NCBI RefSeq assembly: GCF_042445055.1
Contig: NZ_CP170339.1
Location: 62,001-126,000 of the forward strand
Source: Falsihalocynthiibacter sp042445055
Lineage (GTDB): Bacteria > Pseudomonadota > Alphaproteobacteria > Rhodobacterales > Rhodobacteraceae
Length of the DNA: 64,000 bases
Reading direction: 5' to 3'
Shown here: positions 42,146 through 51,263 of the stretch, piece after piece
Position numbering within the stretch: the stretch's first letter is position 1
How the letters are laid out: each line of letters begins with the position of its first letter
The notes under the pieces: generated by a model
Told to the model about the DNA's origin: nothing
The model's database searches: none
What the model saw: only the letters and a program-made list of their open reading frames with translations
Position numbers and translations under genes: made by a program

Positions 42146-43405
42146 TCACCGGCGATCTCTTACCGCGTAGAAGATCAAACAGCCAATTGTCCAGATCAAT
42201 ACGAGGAACATTGCAGAAAGTCCTAGGATCATGGCGCGTTTCGGATGCTGTGGCGATTCCGCCATCGTCGGCTTGATATACGCCGCAAGGTACTTGCTCT
42301 GCCGACGCGCATCGAGCACGGCGACGTCATAGCCTTGTAAGGCTGCAAGATAGGTCTTTTCGGCGAACTCACGATCAACGAGCAGGCTCTCATACTCACC
42401 GATAAGCCTTGAGAGTTCTACGCCTCCTTCGGCACTTATGCTCTGGCCATATTTCTCGCGTTCTTCTTGAATGCGACTTTCAATAACCGCGATTTTTCGC
42501 TTGGCCTGAGAGACGCGCGGATCGTTGTCATTTCCTACGTCTTCCAATAGATCAAGCTCGATAAACGCATTAGACAAGCTTTGTTGTAGAGCGGTCATTA
42601 GACCCGACTGCACCACAATTTCGTTGGATGGATCGGCGATTTTGTTCTCGTGGCGGAACTGGGTCATTGCCTCCCGCGCTTCTTTTAGCCGAACGATGGC
42701 CCGATCACGCTCTTCTCTGGCATAGCGCGTCGCATCCTCGCGTGAGAGCGCGCTCAACTCGTTGATCATAAGCGTGTTTTCTCGGAAAATCGCCTCCGCG
42801 ATCTGCTTGGCGTCTTCCGGCGCGAACGCACGAACCTCGAGCTCAATCAACCCTTTGGAGCTATCGTAATTCACACGGACCATTCTGCGCCAATAGGACA
42901 CAAGGTCTTCTATAGATCCGTCCGGCTTAAATGAAAACACGGGGTCGTTATCGGGCTTGGAGTACAGAGTACGTAAATCCACATCTGCGTCGACAGTCTC
43001 GACCATAATCTGACTTTGCATGAATTCATACAGGATGTCAGAATCCGAAGCACTGCCACTACTGGCCACGCCCAGCCCACCCAAGAGATCAAGAGGTGAC
43101 TCCATTTCCTCAGAGCGCACCGAAAACCCAACGTTAGACACATATTGGTCAGCCGCATAGGTATACAAATAGTACGCCATCACAACGAGAGGGGCTACAA
43201 CAACAACCAGAAAACTCGACATCAATGCCCAGTGGCGAGTTTGCAGGCTCGCCTTACTTGCGGCCTCGAACTGTGGCTCGTCATTGCCGTCTTTATCTTC
43301 TCTCACTTCTGTAACGGCTTGGTCGCTGTCAGTCGTGTTCGTGACATCTTGCTCGGTTTTTGACGGCTCATCTTCTGGAGGTACAATTCGAGTTTTCTTA
43401 TTCAC
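42146..43405 (-). CDS. kpsE: Capsule export inner-membrane protein (KpsE/Wzz-like)
   Basis: 419 residues. Acidic N-terminal cytoplasmic part of about 50 residues, a first helix (MSSFLVVVVAPLVVMAYYLY), a long periplasmic coiled coil, and a second helix near the C-terminus (ILGLSAMFLVLIWTIGCLIF). This is the polysaccharide co-polymerase/PCP-3 layout of KpsE and CtrB. It bridges the ABC exporter to the outer membrane channel. Start is GTG 43405 with GAGGG eight bases upstream; the nearby ATG is out of frame and stops at once. Confidence 0.9.
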   Translation of the reverse strand: MNKKTRIVPPEDEPSKTEQDVTNTTDSDQAVTEVREDKDGNDEPQFEAASKASLQTRHWALMSSFLVVVVAPLVVMAYYLYTYAADQYVSNVGFSVRSEEMESPLDLLGGLGVASSGSASDSDILYEFMQSQIMVETVDADVDLRTLYSKPDNDPVFSFKPDGSIEDLVSYWRRMVRVNYDSSKGLIELEVRAFAPEDAKQIAEAIFRENTLMINELSALSREDATRYAREERDRAIVRLKEAREAMTQFRHENKIADPSNEIVVQSGLMTALQQSLSNAFIELDLLEDVGNDNDPRVSQAKRKIAVIESRIQEEREKYGQSISAEGGVELSRLIGEYESLLVDREFAEKTYLAALQGYDVAVLDARRQSKYLAAYIKPTMAESPQHPKRAMILGLSAMFLVLIWTIGCLIFYAVRDRR

Positions 43406-43492
43406 AACATGCCCTCTTCGGTTGATTGCATCTCCGCATTACATCATACATAACGTTTAAAAAAGCTACATGAAGCGAAAAAGGGTTGCAGT

Positions 43493-44287
43493 ATGGCATT
43501 TTTCGCCAAGGAACTTCGCGCTAGAAAATTCAAAATGTCCCGAACCATTAGTGCTTTGGTTCTGCGTGAAATGTCCACAACCTACGGTCGCTCCCCCGGG
43601 GGGTATATCTGGGCCTTGCTTGAGCCGGTAGCAGCGATTGCGTTGCTTTCAGTGGTTTTCTCTCTTGCGCTGCGCTCGCCGGGACTTGGAACGAGCTTCC
43701 CGTTCTTCTACGCGTCTGGCTTTCTGCCATTTATGTTTTACAGCAACCTAGCCCAGAAGGTCTCAGCCGCGATTGCATTTTCGCGACCATTGCTGAAGTA
43801 TCCTTCGGTTACGTACATTGATGCGATACTCGCGCGCTTTATTCTCGCTGCAATGACACACTGCGTGGTTTTTGTGATCTTGATTTCGGCAATAGTGATC
43901 ATTCAAGATCTCCAAATTTTTCCTCGCCCTATCTATATCCTTAACGCTCTCCTCATGGCGGCCTGCTTGGGGCTGGGTATTGGGACATTGAACTGTTTCC
44001 TGATCCCAGTATCTCCCACTTGGGCTCACGTGTGGAAGGTGCTGAACGCACCCTTATTCCTGATGTCAGGCGTTATTTTCATGATTGACCGCGTACCGGA
44101 ACCGTATGACTACTACCTCACGTGGAACCCTGTGGCGCATGTTGTTGTTGAAATGCGACGCGGATTGTTCGCGAACTATCACGCTGATTTCATAAGTCCG
44201 GCGTATGTTTACGGCATTTCGCTTGTCGCGTTCGTGCTCGGTTTGATTTTCCTCAACCGATACAATCGATACATCCTGAATAACTAG
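43493..44287 (+). CDS. kpsM: Capsule-export ABC permease (KpsM type)
   Basis: 264 residues, ABC-2 fold with six helices. REMSTTYGRSPGGYIWALLEPVAAIALL at the N-terminus and NPVAHVVVEMRRGLFANYH near the C-terminus are KpsM/CtrC hallmarks. It forms the channel with KpsT. Unlike in E. coli, kpsM is divergent from kpsE-kpsT, from an 87-base shared promoter region. KpsD-, KpsC- and KpsS-type genes are not in the window. Confidence 0.92.
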   Translation: MAFFAKELRARKFKMSRTISALVLREMSTTYGRSPGGYIWALLEPVAAIALLSVVFSLALRSPGLGTSFPFFYASGFLPFMFYSNLAQKVSAAIAFSRPLLKYPSVTYIDAILARFILAAMTHCVVFVILISAIVIIQDLQIFPRPIYILNALLMAACLGLGIGTLNCFLIPVSPTWAHVWKVLNAPLFLMSGVIFMIDRVPEPYDYYLTWNPVAHVVVEMRRGLFANYHADFISPAYVYGISLVAFVLGLIFLNRYNRYILNN

Positions 44288-44406
44288 CATCTTCGCGCCA
44301 AAGGAATGTGGCACGAGGGTGTGCTCCTGCCCCTAACCAATCCGAATGGAACCACTTGGGTGCCTCGCGCGTTGATCCTATAGCGAATATAGGAGCGATG
44401 AGAACG

Positions 44407-44646
44407 ATGGCTGATAAAAGTGTTACCCATAAAGACGTACTTCTTGACCCAGAGAAGTTCTATTCAAATCCCGCGGAGGTTTCTTCCGATGCTCGCTGGA
44501 GCGACCCAGAGAAGCGCGAGATACTGTTGGCGTGGAAATCCAACGAACAGGCCCTGCTTCGTGCCGCGAACGAGGGTCTGGACGGCGGAGAGCGCCCGCA
44601 TTTGGCGCGCGTCATCAAAGAGCTCAATAAGTTCGAGACCGACTAA
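44407..44646 (+). CDS. Small conserved cytoplasmic protein, unknown
   Basis: 79 residues. Reads as one helical domain (LDPEKFYSNPAEVSSDARWSDPEKREILLAWKSNEQALLRAANEGL). Proteins of this wording are widespread in proteobacteria, without a known role. AGGAG at 44391-44395 is 11 bases from ATG 44407 and only two from ATG 44398, so I choose 44407. Single gene with its own terminator. Confidence 0.75.
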   Translation: MADKSVTHKDVLLDPEKFYSNPAEVSSDARWSDPEKREILLAWKSNEQALLRAANEGLDGGERPHLARVIKELNKFETD

Positions 44647-44655
44647 TCAAAATGA

Positions 44656-44685
44656 AAAGAGCGCGGCCTAATTGCCACGCTCTTT
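44656..44685. terminator. Terminator hairpin after the 79-residue gene
   Basis: AAAGAGCG-C-GGC pairs with GCC-A-CGCTCTTT, six-base loop; the A and T ends allow function on both strands. Confidence 0.75.
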
Positions 44686-44705
44686 ACTTTGATATCTTTA
44701 CGTAT

Positions 44706-44737
44706 GTGGCACCAAGCTGAATATTTCCGGGTGCCAC
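44706..44737. terminator. Hairpin downstream of the EF-hand gene
   Basis: Eight-base perfect stem GTGGCACC/GGTGCCAC with a 16-base loop, 40 bases past the minus-strand EF-hand stop. No T tract; may stabilise the message rather than end it. Confidence 0.4.
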
Positions 44738-44776
44738 ACTGCTGCTAGAGTTCAGTAGAACCCTTTATGTTAGAGG

Positions 44777-44995
44777 TTATTCCTCTGCAGCGCTTAGTTC
44801 TTCGTCATTCAGAGATCCGTCGCCATTTGTATCCATGGCAGCAAACTCTTCTGCGGTGACTTCTGGATTGACGGCTTTCAGCTCGTCGATTGTCACCATG
44901 CCATCCCCATTAGCGTCCAGTTCGCTCACGCTGGCAGCCAATACAGGGGCAGTAAATGCGAGGATAGCGGCGGTCGTTGTAAGGACAGTTTTCAT
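44777..44995 (-). CDS. Small exported EF-hand calcium-binding protein
   Basis: 72 residues. Signal peptide of about 20 residues (TTTAAILAFTAPVLA) leaves a 52-residue domain with two EF loops, DANGDGMVTIDE and DTNGDGSLNDEE, each with all oxygen ligands. Probably a periplasmic Ca2+ buffer or sensor. The ribosome site is weak (GGAGAT about eight bases before). Single gene. Confidence 0.85.
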   Translation of the reverse strand: MKTVLTTTAAILAFTAPVLAASVSELDANGDGMVTIDELKAVNPEVTAEEFAAMDTNGDGSLNDEELSAAEE

Positions 44996-45037
44996 AAGTA
45001 ATCTCCGTTCGTTAATTAAGGCTTCAATTTGCCTACT

Positions 45038-45265
45038 TCATTCATAACCGACAATTTCCCGAATGAACTTGGAGATAGAAAACCACCCAAAATCAGGCAC
45101 ATAACTGCCATCTAGCGCCATTTTCCTAAGCGCGTTTTTGCGCGAAAAATGACGCTGGGGTGCTCTAGCAAAATATCGCCACACTGGTGACGGTAAACGC
45201 CGCATAAATCGCTCAATCCTGCCAATTCCGTCTGGAGGGGTTGAAGAAAATAACGGTGATTTCAT
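45038..45265 (-). CDS. Possible small basic protein, unsupported
   Basis: 75 residues, rich in arginine and aromatic residues (RFMRRLPSPVWRYFARAPQRHF), without recognised domain, signal or ribosome site. It fills part of the 368-base space between the EF-hand gene and the MFS gene. It may be a chance frame or the remnant of a gene; listed because nothing else explains the stretch. Confidence 0.3.
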   Translation of the reverse strand: MKSPLFSSTPPDGIGRIERFMRRLPSPVWRYFARAPQRHFSRKNALRKMALDGSYVPDFGWFSISKFIREIVGYE

Positions 45266-45363
45266 CGGCACTTAGAGGAAGGTTTCCTGCTTTCGACGCG
45301 CGAAACTACGTTCCCTCACGATTCGTACCTGCCGATTCTCTGCAACGAGCGATTTAGGAACAC

Positions 45364-46569
45364 TCAGACCGAAGCATGCCCGCGCAGACGTACCGCCAGC
45401 GGCATCATCACCACAATAAGGAGCGCCGAGAACAGGAAGGGCGCACCGGGCCGATAGGCGCCCTCTGCGTCCACGGAAGCTTGGAACAATCCTGTCATAA
45501 CAATCGGAGAGAGAATGGCCGCAACAGACGACAGCGATGCAATAACGCCCTGCACGACTCCTTGGCGATCCTCGTCGGTTTTGTTCGACGCCATGGCCGT
45601 CATAAGCGCAGGAACCAGATCGGACAGCGCAGCAAGCAGCAGAAAGAGCACGAGCGCCGTTACAGTCTCCGTGAAGCCAAATCCGATCATCCCGATCAGC
45701 GCCGAGACCATGCCGAGCATTAGCGTGCGGAAATCACCGATCCACCTGATGAAGATAGGCATCAACCCTCCCTGCACTATGGCAAGCAACACACCATAAG
45801 CCGCGAGCGACAGCCCGATATAGAGTGTCGGCCAATCGAACACTTCGCGGATCCAAAAGGCCCAAAGCGTCGGGTAAACCATATTGGCAAACTCAAAGAT
45901 AAATATACAAACCAGCGGCACCGCGAGACCAGGCAATCGGAAAGCATCAAGGATCGACCTGAAGGGGTTCAATGCGCGCCGCCCGAAGGGTCGCCGTTTT
46001 TCTTCTGACAGGCTCTCGGGAAGGACAAAGAAGCCAAACAGTGCATTGCCCGCCGATAATACCGCAGCAATCCAGAACGGTGCGGATATGCTTATTTCAG
46101 CGGCTATACCGCCCAGCGCGGGCCCTAGAACAAATCCGATCCCGAATGCCGCACCGATCAAACCAAAGTTCGCCGCCTTTTTCTCTGGGGGCGAGATATC
46201 AGCGATGTAAGCGGTCGCCGTAATATATGTTGCTCCTGCGAGGCCAGCGAGCGTCCGCCCGACCAGTAGCAGCCAGAAACTGTCTGCCAGCGCCATGATC
46301 ACATAATCCAGCGCGAGAACAACAAGTGCAGCGATCAATATGGGCCTGCGACCGACAGCGTCGGAGATACTTCCGACAATCGGGCCACAGAGGAACAAAG
46401 CGCCCGCATAAGCCGCCATAAGCAGCCCGCCCCAGAATGCCCCCTGACCAGTATCACCCGCGCCCACACGATCCATTAGATCGGGCATGATCGGGAACAC
46501 AATTCCGATGCCAATAGCATCGATCATGAGCGTAATAAGAATGAATACCAAAGCGCGATTTTGAAACAT
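45364..46569 (-). CDS. MFS drug exporter, TetA-like
   Basis: 401 residues, 12 helices. IDAIGIGIVFPIMPDLMDRVG is motif D-like and GSISDAVGRRPILIAALVVLALDY is the loop 2-3 motif A (GxxxDxxGRR). PALGGIAAEISISAPFWIAAVLSAGN corresponds to motif C. Tet/TCR family efflux pumps exchange drug-metal complexes or other compounds for protons; resistance cannot be inferred. No adjacent TetR gene. The start has no strong ribosome site. Confidence 0.88.
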   Translation of the reverse strand: MFQNRALVFILITLMIDAIGIGIVFPIMPDLMDRVGAGDTGQGAFWGGLLMAAYAGALFLCGPIVGSISDAVGRRPILIAALVVLALDYVIMALADSFWLLLVGRTLAGLAGATYITATAYIADISPPEKKAANFGLIGAAFGIGFVLGPALGGIAAEISISAPFWIAAVLSAGNALFGFFVLPESLSEEKRRPFGRRALNPFRSILDAFRLPGLAVPLVCIFIFEFANMVYPTLWAFWIREVFDWPTLYIGLSLAAYGVLLAIVQGGLMPIFIRWIGDFRTLMLGMVSALIGMIGFGFTETVTALVLFLLLAALSDLVPALMTAMASNKTDEDRQGVVQGVIASLSSVAAILSPIVMTGLFQASVDAEGAYRPGAPFLFSALLIVVMMPLAVRLRGHASV

Positions 46570-46737
46570 ACCACCCTATCCGACGCGGGTGGGCGAAAAT
46601 CAAGAAAAAAGAGCGGTCGCCGATGGCTCCTAATCATCCGCAACCATCCAAGAGCTGGCATACAGAAACAGATGCGCACCCAAAATAGGGGCGTCAGAAG
46701 AGTGAAGCTATAGTTGCGCCCAATCGCGAGCCCCTAT

Positions 46738-48204
46738 CTAGCCGCGCAGGTATTCCTCAATTGCCTTCTCCATACCCTTTTGCCAAATCGTGGTCAAAGC
46801 GGATGAAAACGCCGTTGAAAATCGAGTGTTGTCGATCAAGTCGCCATAAATATGAGACATAGACAGCCACGCCAACGGATTATCCCGCGCCCGCAGTGCA
46901 GTAAGTTGCAGATCCCGCCAGAACGGATCATTTGCGGCGATCTGGCTACCGTCTTCGCGAATGCCTGAGCACATCCGCGCCCATGCGGCCTCCACCAGCG
47001 CGAGCCCCTCAATTGAGGAGCCCGCGGCAATGCCATCCCTTATGGAGGGAAGAATGAAACCGGGATGGCGAGAGGAACCGTCAAATGCGACACGCCGAGT
47101 GGTATCGACGATCTTGGGGTTGGAAAAACGGCGATGTATTAGCTCGACATAGGTCGCGGGCGTCATCCCCGGAACGGGCTTTACGTGCGGCGCGAGCTCT
47201 TCTCTTGCGACCTTAGCAAATAGAGCCCCGATAAGTTCGTGCTCCATGCATCCAGAGATGGTCTCTACACCCAAGATTTCTGCTGGAACGGATATGACTT
47301 GATGTCCACCGTTCAGGATTCGGATCTTCATCGTTTCAAAATCGTGGACCTTGTCGGTGAATTGAACACCAACTTTGTCCCAGTCTGGGCGACCCGCACA
47401 GAAGCTATCCTCAATCACCCATTGGCGGAAATTCTCGTGCGTAACGGGCGCCGCGTCGTCGATACCTATGTCCTTGGCCAACGCAAGCTCCTTGGCTCCG
47501 GTCGCCGGAACGATGCAATCTACCATCGAATTTGGAAAGCAACAGCGCTGATCAATCCAGTCGGCCAGTTCGGTGTCTGAAAGGCGCGCAAGCGATACTA
47601 TTGTTTGGCGCAAAATATCTCCGTTCCCGATCAGATTGTCACAGCAAAGGGCCGTAAATGGCGCAACCCCTGTCCTCTTGCGCAGTGCCAGTGCTGCAAC
47701 CATCGCCCCAAACGCCGTGCGAGGGGTCTCGGGATTGGCGGCATCGTGAACGATATCGGGGTGTGCCGCATCAAATCCCTTCGTAGCAGGGTCAATAAAA
47801 TATCCGCCTTCTGTCACTGTCAAAGACACTATGCGAATATTTGGCTGTGCCATCGCCTGGATCAGTGTTGTGTTGCCGTCTTCGATTGGTAGAAAATCAA
47901 TCATTGAGCCGATGACTTCGGCGCTGGTGCCTTCGGGTGCTAGTTCGATCAATGTGGTTAGGAAATCCTGTTCGCTCAACTTCTCGCGCATTGCGGCGTC
48001 GTTTGAACGGACACCTGCACCAATAATCGCCCAGTCCTGTGCCAGCCCTTCCTGCATCAATCGGTGCAAGTACCACGCTTGATGGCCGCGATGGAAATTG
48101 CCAACACCAATATGAACAATACCCGCGGTCAGGGCCTGTCTGTCATAGCGGGGCCGCTGGATGGAGTCCGGCAACGAGGCAAGATTGGCATCGCTCAGTT
48201 TCAT
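46738..48204 (-). CDS. mtlK: Mannitol 2-dehydrogenase
   Basis: 488 residues, polyol-specific long-chain dehydrogenase. The NAD site is IVHIGVGNFHRGHQAWYLH near residue 30, and the catalytic block MKIRILNGGHQVISV near residue 295 carries the active lysine. It oxidises D-mannitol to fructose (also D-arabinitol to xylulose) without metal. ATG 48204 has GGGAGAG before it; ATG 48234 does not. Last gene of the polyol operon, directly after the ATPase gene, as in Rhodobacter sphaeroides. Confidence 0.93.
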   Translation of the reverse strand: MKLSDANLASLPDSIQRPRYDRQALTAGIVHIGVGNFHRGHQAWYLHRLMQEGLAQDWAIIGAGVRSNDAAMREKLSEQDFLTTLIELAPEGTSAEVIGSMIDFLPIEDGNTTLIQAMAQPNIRIVSLTVTEGGYFIDPATKGFDAAHPDIVHDAANPETPRTAFGAMVAALALRKRTGVAPFTALCCDNLIGNGDILRQTIVSLARLSDTELADWIDQRCCFPNSMVDCIVPATGAKELALAKDIGIDDAAPVTHENFRQWVIEDSFCAGRPDWDKVGVQFTDKVHDFETMKIRILNGGHQVISVPAEILGVETISGCMEHELIGALFAKVAREELAPHVKPVPGMTPATYVELIHRRFSNPKIVDTTRRVAFDGSSRHPGFILPSIRDGIAAGSSIEGLALVEAAWARMCSGIREDGSQIAANDPFWRDLQLTALRARDNPLAWLSMSHIYGDLIDNTRFSTAFSSALTTIWQKGMEKAIEEYLRG

Positions 48205-48300
48205 CGGGGTCTCTCCCTGCAAGTAATCTTTCATTAGTTCGTCCCGCTTCTGCTCTCGATGTCGAACGTCAGAGCAATGATGTCTTATTGGCCGCCAAGT

Positions 48301-49305
48301 TCACTCGACTCGGAGGCCGTCTTCGCGGAATTTGTGAAGCTCGTTCAGGCGCGGAGACAGAGAAACCTTATCACCATGCCTTACGGCGATATCACCGATA
48401 GACCGCACTGTTAGCGGCTCTTCAATGCCGTCTACATTCACGTGTAGAAACGTGTCCGACCCCAAGTGTTCAGATACGCTGACCGTGCCCTCCCAAACGC
48501 CACCTGATGTCACGATATCGATGTGCTCGGGGCGGATGCCGATAGTCGTGGCGCCGTGCTTGGCCGCCTCTTCCCCCGCGATCAAGTTCATCTTCGGAGA
48601 ACCGATAAATCCGGCCACAAACAGATTGCGTGGCGCACGATAAAGCTCGAGCGGCGTACCCACTTGCTCGATCACGCCGGCTTGCAGAACAACGATCTTG
48701 TCGGCCATTGTCATCGCTTCGACCTGATCGTGGGTCACGTAAATCATCGTGGTCTTTAGCTTGTTGTGCAGTTCAAGGATCTCCATCCGCATACCAACGC
48801 GCAGGGCTGCGTCCAAATTCGACAGAGGTTCGTCAAACAGGAACGCAGAAGGCTCGCGGACGATTGCACGTCCGATGGCAACACGCTGGCGCTGACCACC
48901 AGATAGCTGACCAGGCTTGCGATCCAGATAATCCGTGAGGTTGAGCGATGTCGCCGCGATGTCGACCTTTGCGTCAATCTCGCTTTGGTCCATCTTCTCC
49001 ATCCGAAGCGGAAAGGCGATATTCTTGCGCACCGTCATATGCGGGTAAAGCGCATAGGATTGGAACACCATGGCCAACCCACGCTTGCTGGGCGACACCT
49101 CGGTTACGGTTTCGCCATCAATAATAATTTCACCAGATGACGTATCCTCTAGCCCCGCAATAAGGCGCAATAGGGTCGATTTTCCGCACCCCGAAGGGCC
49201 GACAAATACGGCGAACTCGCCATCTTCGATTGCAAGGTCCAGCGGTGGAATAACTTCTACGTCGCCGAAGGTCTTGCTGACTTTTTCGAGTACAATACGT
49301 CCCAT
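48301..49305 (-). CDS. smoK: Polyol ABC importer ATPase (SmoK)
   Basis: 334 residues. Walker A GPSGCGKST, Q-loop FQSYALYPHMTVRKN, signature LSGGQRQRVAIGRA, Walker B AFLFDEPLSN, and a C-terminal TOBE region. I start at ATG 49305 (MGRIVLEKVSKTFG); longer readings to 49566 run into the permease gene. Nine bases from the smoG-like gene. Confidence 0.93.
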   Translation of the reverse strand: MGRIVLEKVSKTFGDVEVIPPLDLAIEDGEFAVFVGPSGCGKSTLLRLIAGLEDTSSGEIIIDGETVTEVSPSKRGLAMVFQSYALYPHMTVRKNIAFPLRMEKMDQSEIDAKVDIAATSLNLTDYLDRKPGQLSGGQRQRVAIGRAIVREPSAFLFDEPLSNLDAALRVGMRMEILELHNKLKTTMIYVTHDQVEAMTMADKIVVLQAGVIEQVGTPLELYRAPRNLFVAGFIGSPKMNLIAGEEAAKHGATTIGIRPEHIDIVTSGGVWEGTVSVSEHLGSDTFLHVNVDGIEEPLTVRSIGDIAVRHGDKVSLSPRLNELHKFREDGLRVE

Positions 49306-49313
49306 AGTGTTTC

Positions 49314-50147
49314 CTATTTCACAGCGCCAAAGGTCAGACCCTGGACAAGTTGTTTTTGGCAGAACCAACCAAGCACCACGATCGGGCCAACGGCGGCAGT
49401 AGACACCGCGGACAAGCGGCCAAAGAACAGCCCCTCTGGTGCGCGATTTCCTTCGATGAGTTTTGACAGCGTTGCAGCATCTGTTGTCGTAAGACGCACG
49501 GTCCAATAGGCTTCGTTCCAGCAGAAGATAAAGACCAACAGAGCAGTAGAAGCGATGCCACCCCACGCCAGCGGAACCAGTATTTCCTTAACTTCGCCCC
49601 ACGTATTCAGCCCGTCCATTTGGCCCGCTTCAATGATATCCTTGGGGATGTCCTTGAAGTACGTGAACAGCATCCAAATTGCGATTGGCAGGTTAATCAA
49701 GCTCAGCACCACAACGATCAGAAACTTGGTGTCGTACAAGCCCAGCGCCTTGGTCATGAAAATCATCGGATAGAGGACAGCCGCCGCAGGTAGCATCTTG
49801 GTCGACAGCATCCACATCAGGATGTCCTTGGTCCCGCGCGATGGATTAAACGCCATGGCATACGAGCACGGCACAGCTACGAACAACGTAAACAGCGTTG
49901 CCGCAACCGACGTGATGATCGAGTTGGTCGCAAACCGCCAGTAGTCATAGTTGTTGGTCATATTCGTGTAGTTTTCGAGCGTCGGGGTGAAGCTGAACAA
50001 GAACTCAGGCTTTACGGCATCCGCGTCCGTTTTGAAGCTCGTGAGCACCATATAGAAAATCGGAAAGAAGAAGATGAGCGCCACGATCCAAGCCAAAACA
50101 GGCCACGCGATCCTTGATAGTTTTGTATGTTGTGCAACGATGGCCAT
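49314..50147 (-). CDS. smoG: Polyol ABC importer permease (SmoG)
   Basis: 277 residues, six helices. EAA loop: EAGQMDGLNTWGEVKEILVPLAW near residue 180. N-terminal LSRIAWPVLAWIVALIFFFPIFYM. MalG family. Twelve bases after the smoF-like gene. Confidence 0.92.
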   Translation of the reverse strand: MAIVAQHTKLSRIAWPVLAWIVALIFFFPIFYMVLTSFKTDADAVKPEFLFSFTPTLENYTNMTNNYDYWRFATNSIITSVAATLFTLFVAVPCSYAMAFNPSRGTKDILMWMLSTKMLPAAAVLYPMIFMTKALGLYDTKFLIVVVLSLINLPIAIWMLFTYFKDIPKDIIEAGQMDGLNTWGEVKEILVPLAWGGIASTALLVFIFCWNEAYWTVRLTTTDAATLSKLIEGNRAPEGLFFGRLSAVSTAAVGPIVVLGWFCQKQLVQGLTFGAVK

Positions 50148-50159
50148 TGGTTTGCTCCC

Positions 50160-51098
50160 CTATTCCATCAGCGTCTTGCCGAGCATTCGCAGCAAGAAAA
50201 TAGCGACGATATTTGCGACAATGACGGCGAAGATTCCTGTGGCCGAAGCCGCACCGATGTTGTTGTTGACCAACTCACCGATATAGTACGGCAGGTTTTT
50301 GTTGCCGTTACCGCGACTTACGATCTCGATCTCTGCATAAAGCGACAAATGAAAGATCGCTTGGATCATAACCACGATCGCGATTGGACGCGCCAAGTGC
50401 GGCAGTGTCAGAAATCGGAACTGCGACCAGCGACCAGCACCATCCAGAATTGCGGCCTCTTTCTGTTGTTGGTCTTCGGATTGCAGCGATGTCATGAAAA
50501 TCAGAACCGCAAAGGGCGTCCACTGCCACGTCACCATCATAATGACAGCATATGCAGAGGTCTGCGTGGCACGAAACGAGATTGGCTCGAACTGCGGCCA
50601 CAATGAGAAAAATCCGCCGATAAGGGGCATATCCCGCAAGCCCGCGATCACATCGTTGATGCCGCTCACGGCGATACCTTGCAGGCCAAGTACTGGATCA
50701 AGCAACATGTTGATCCAAAGCACCGCATTCACGGCAGGCATAACAAAGAATGGCGAGATCAACAGAACTCTGACCAGCCCGCGCCCCGGAAATGAACGGT
50801 TAATTAGCACAGCGACTGCAATGCCAAGTGTCACGGTCAGAAACAGGATTGAACAAACAATCAGCAACGAGTTTTGAATGGCGAGCCAGAATGAATCTTG
50901 ATTCCAGACGTACTGGTAATTGCCGAACCCGCGCCAGTTATCGATTGAAGGCGAAGTCCATTCAGGGCGGCGCGAACTATTCAGTACATAGCGGATGAAC
51001 GAGAAGAACAGTGTCATGCCAAGTGGCACAAGCATCCAAACCAAAAGCAGCAAAACTGCGGGGGTCTGAAGCAGACGGGGAATGGTGCGATTGGCCAT
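50160..51098 (-). CDS. smoF: Polyol ABC importer permease (SmoF)
   Basis: 312 residues. Six or more helices, with the EAA-like loop KEAAILDGAGRWSQFRFLTLPHLARP near residue 237. The RRPEWTSPSIDNWRGFGNYQYVW stretch between helices 1 and 2 is a feature of sorbitol/mannitol permeases. A 165-base gap with a hairpin separates it from smoE. Confidence 0.92.
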   Translation of the reverse strand: MANRTIPRLLQTPAVLLLLVWMLVPLGMTLFFSFIRYVLNSSRRPEWTSPSIDNWRGFGNYQYVWNQDSFWLAIQNSLLIVCSILFLTVTLGIAVAVLINRSFPGRGLVRVLLISPFFVMPAVNAVLWINMLLDPVLGLQGIAVSGINDVIAGLRDMPLIGGFFSLWPQFEPISFRATQTSAYAVIMMVTWQWTPFAVLIFMTSLQSEDQQQKEAAILDGAGRWSQFRFLTLPHLARPIAIVVMIQAIFHLSLYAEIEIVSRGNGNKNLPYYIGELVNNNIGAASATGIFAVIVANIVAIFLLRMLGKTLME

Positions 51099-51223
51099 AG
51101 CTCAACTCTCGCTCGAGTTTGTTAAGGGGCGGGATAATTCTGACAGGGTCAGAGGAAGGGCGGGATCGGAATTAAGCCTATTCTACTACAATAAGCCGTT
51201 ATCCCCGAAAGAAACTTCGCGTG

Positions 51224-51255
51224 CGTCGGGCCCATCAAACATGACAGGCCCAACG
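51224..51255 (-). promoter_or_regulatory. Hairpin between smoE and smoF
   Basis: Nine-pair stem (one G-U) CGTTGGGCC/GGCCCGACG with a 14-base loop, nine bases after the smoE stop on the minus strand, no T tract. Same position and likely purpose as the hairpin at 30022-30041: more binding protein than membrane parts. Confidence 0.5.
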
Positions 51256-51263
51256 ACAGCTAC

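Noticed and set aside
41128..42226. Plus-strand frames opposite the sulfotransferase and kpsT
   Set aside because: Mirror readings of clear genes with intact Walker and PAPS motifs on the minus strand.
45038..45363. A regulatory RNA in the space between the EF-hand and MFS genes
   Set aside because: No stable hairpin series, terminator or promoter-like pair could be read there.
48301..49566. A longer ATPase protein starting at 49566
   Set aside because: The extra 87 residues overlap the permease gene in another frame and read like out-of-frame sequence; ATG 49305 starts the conserved ATPase fold.
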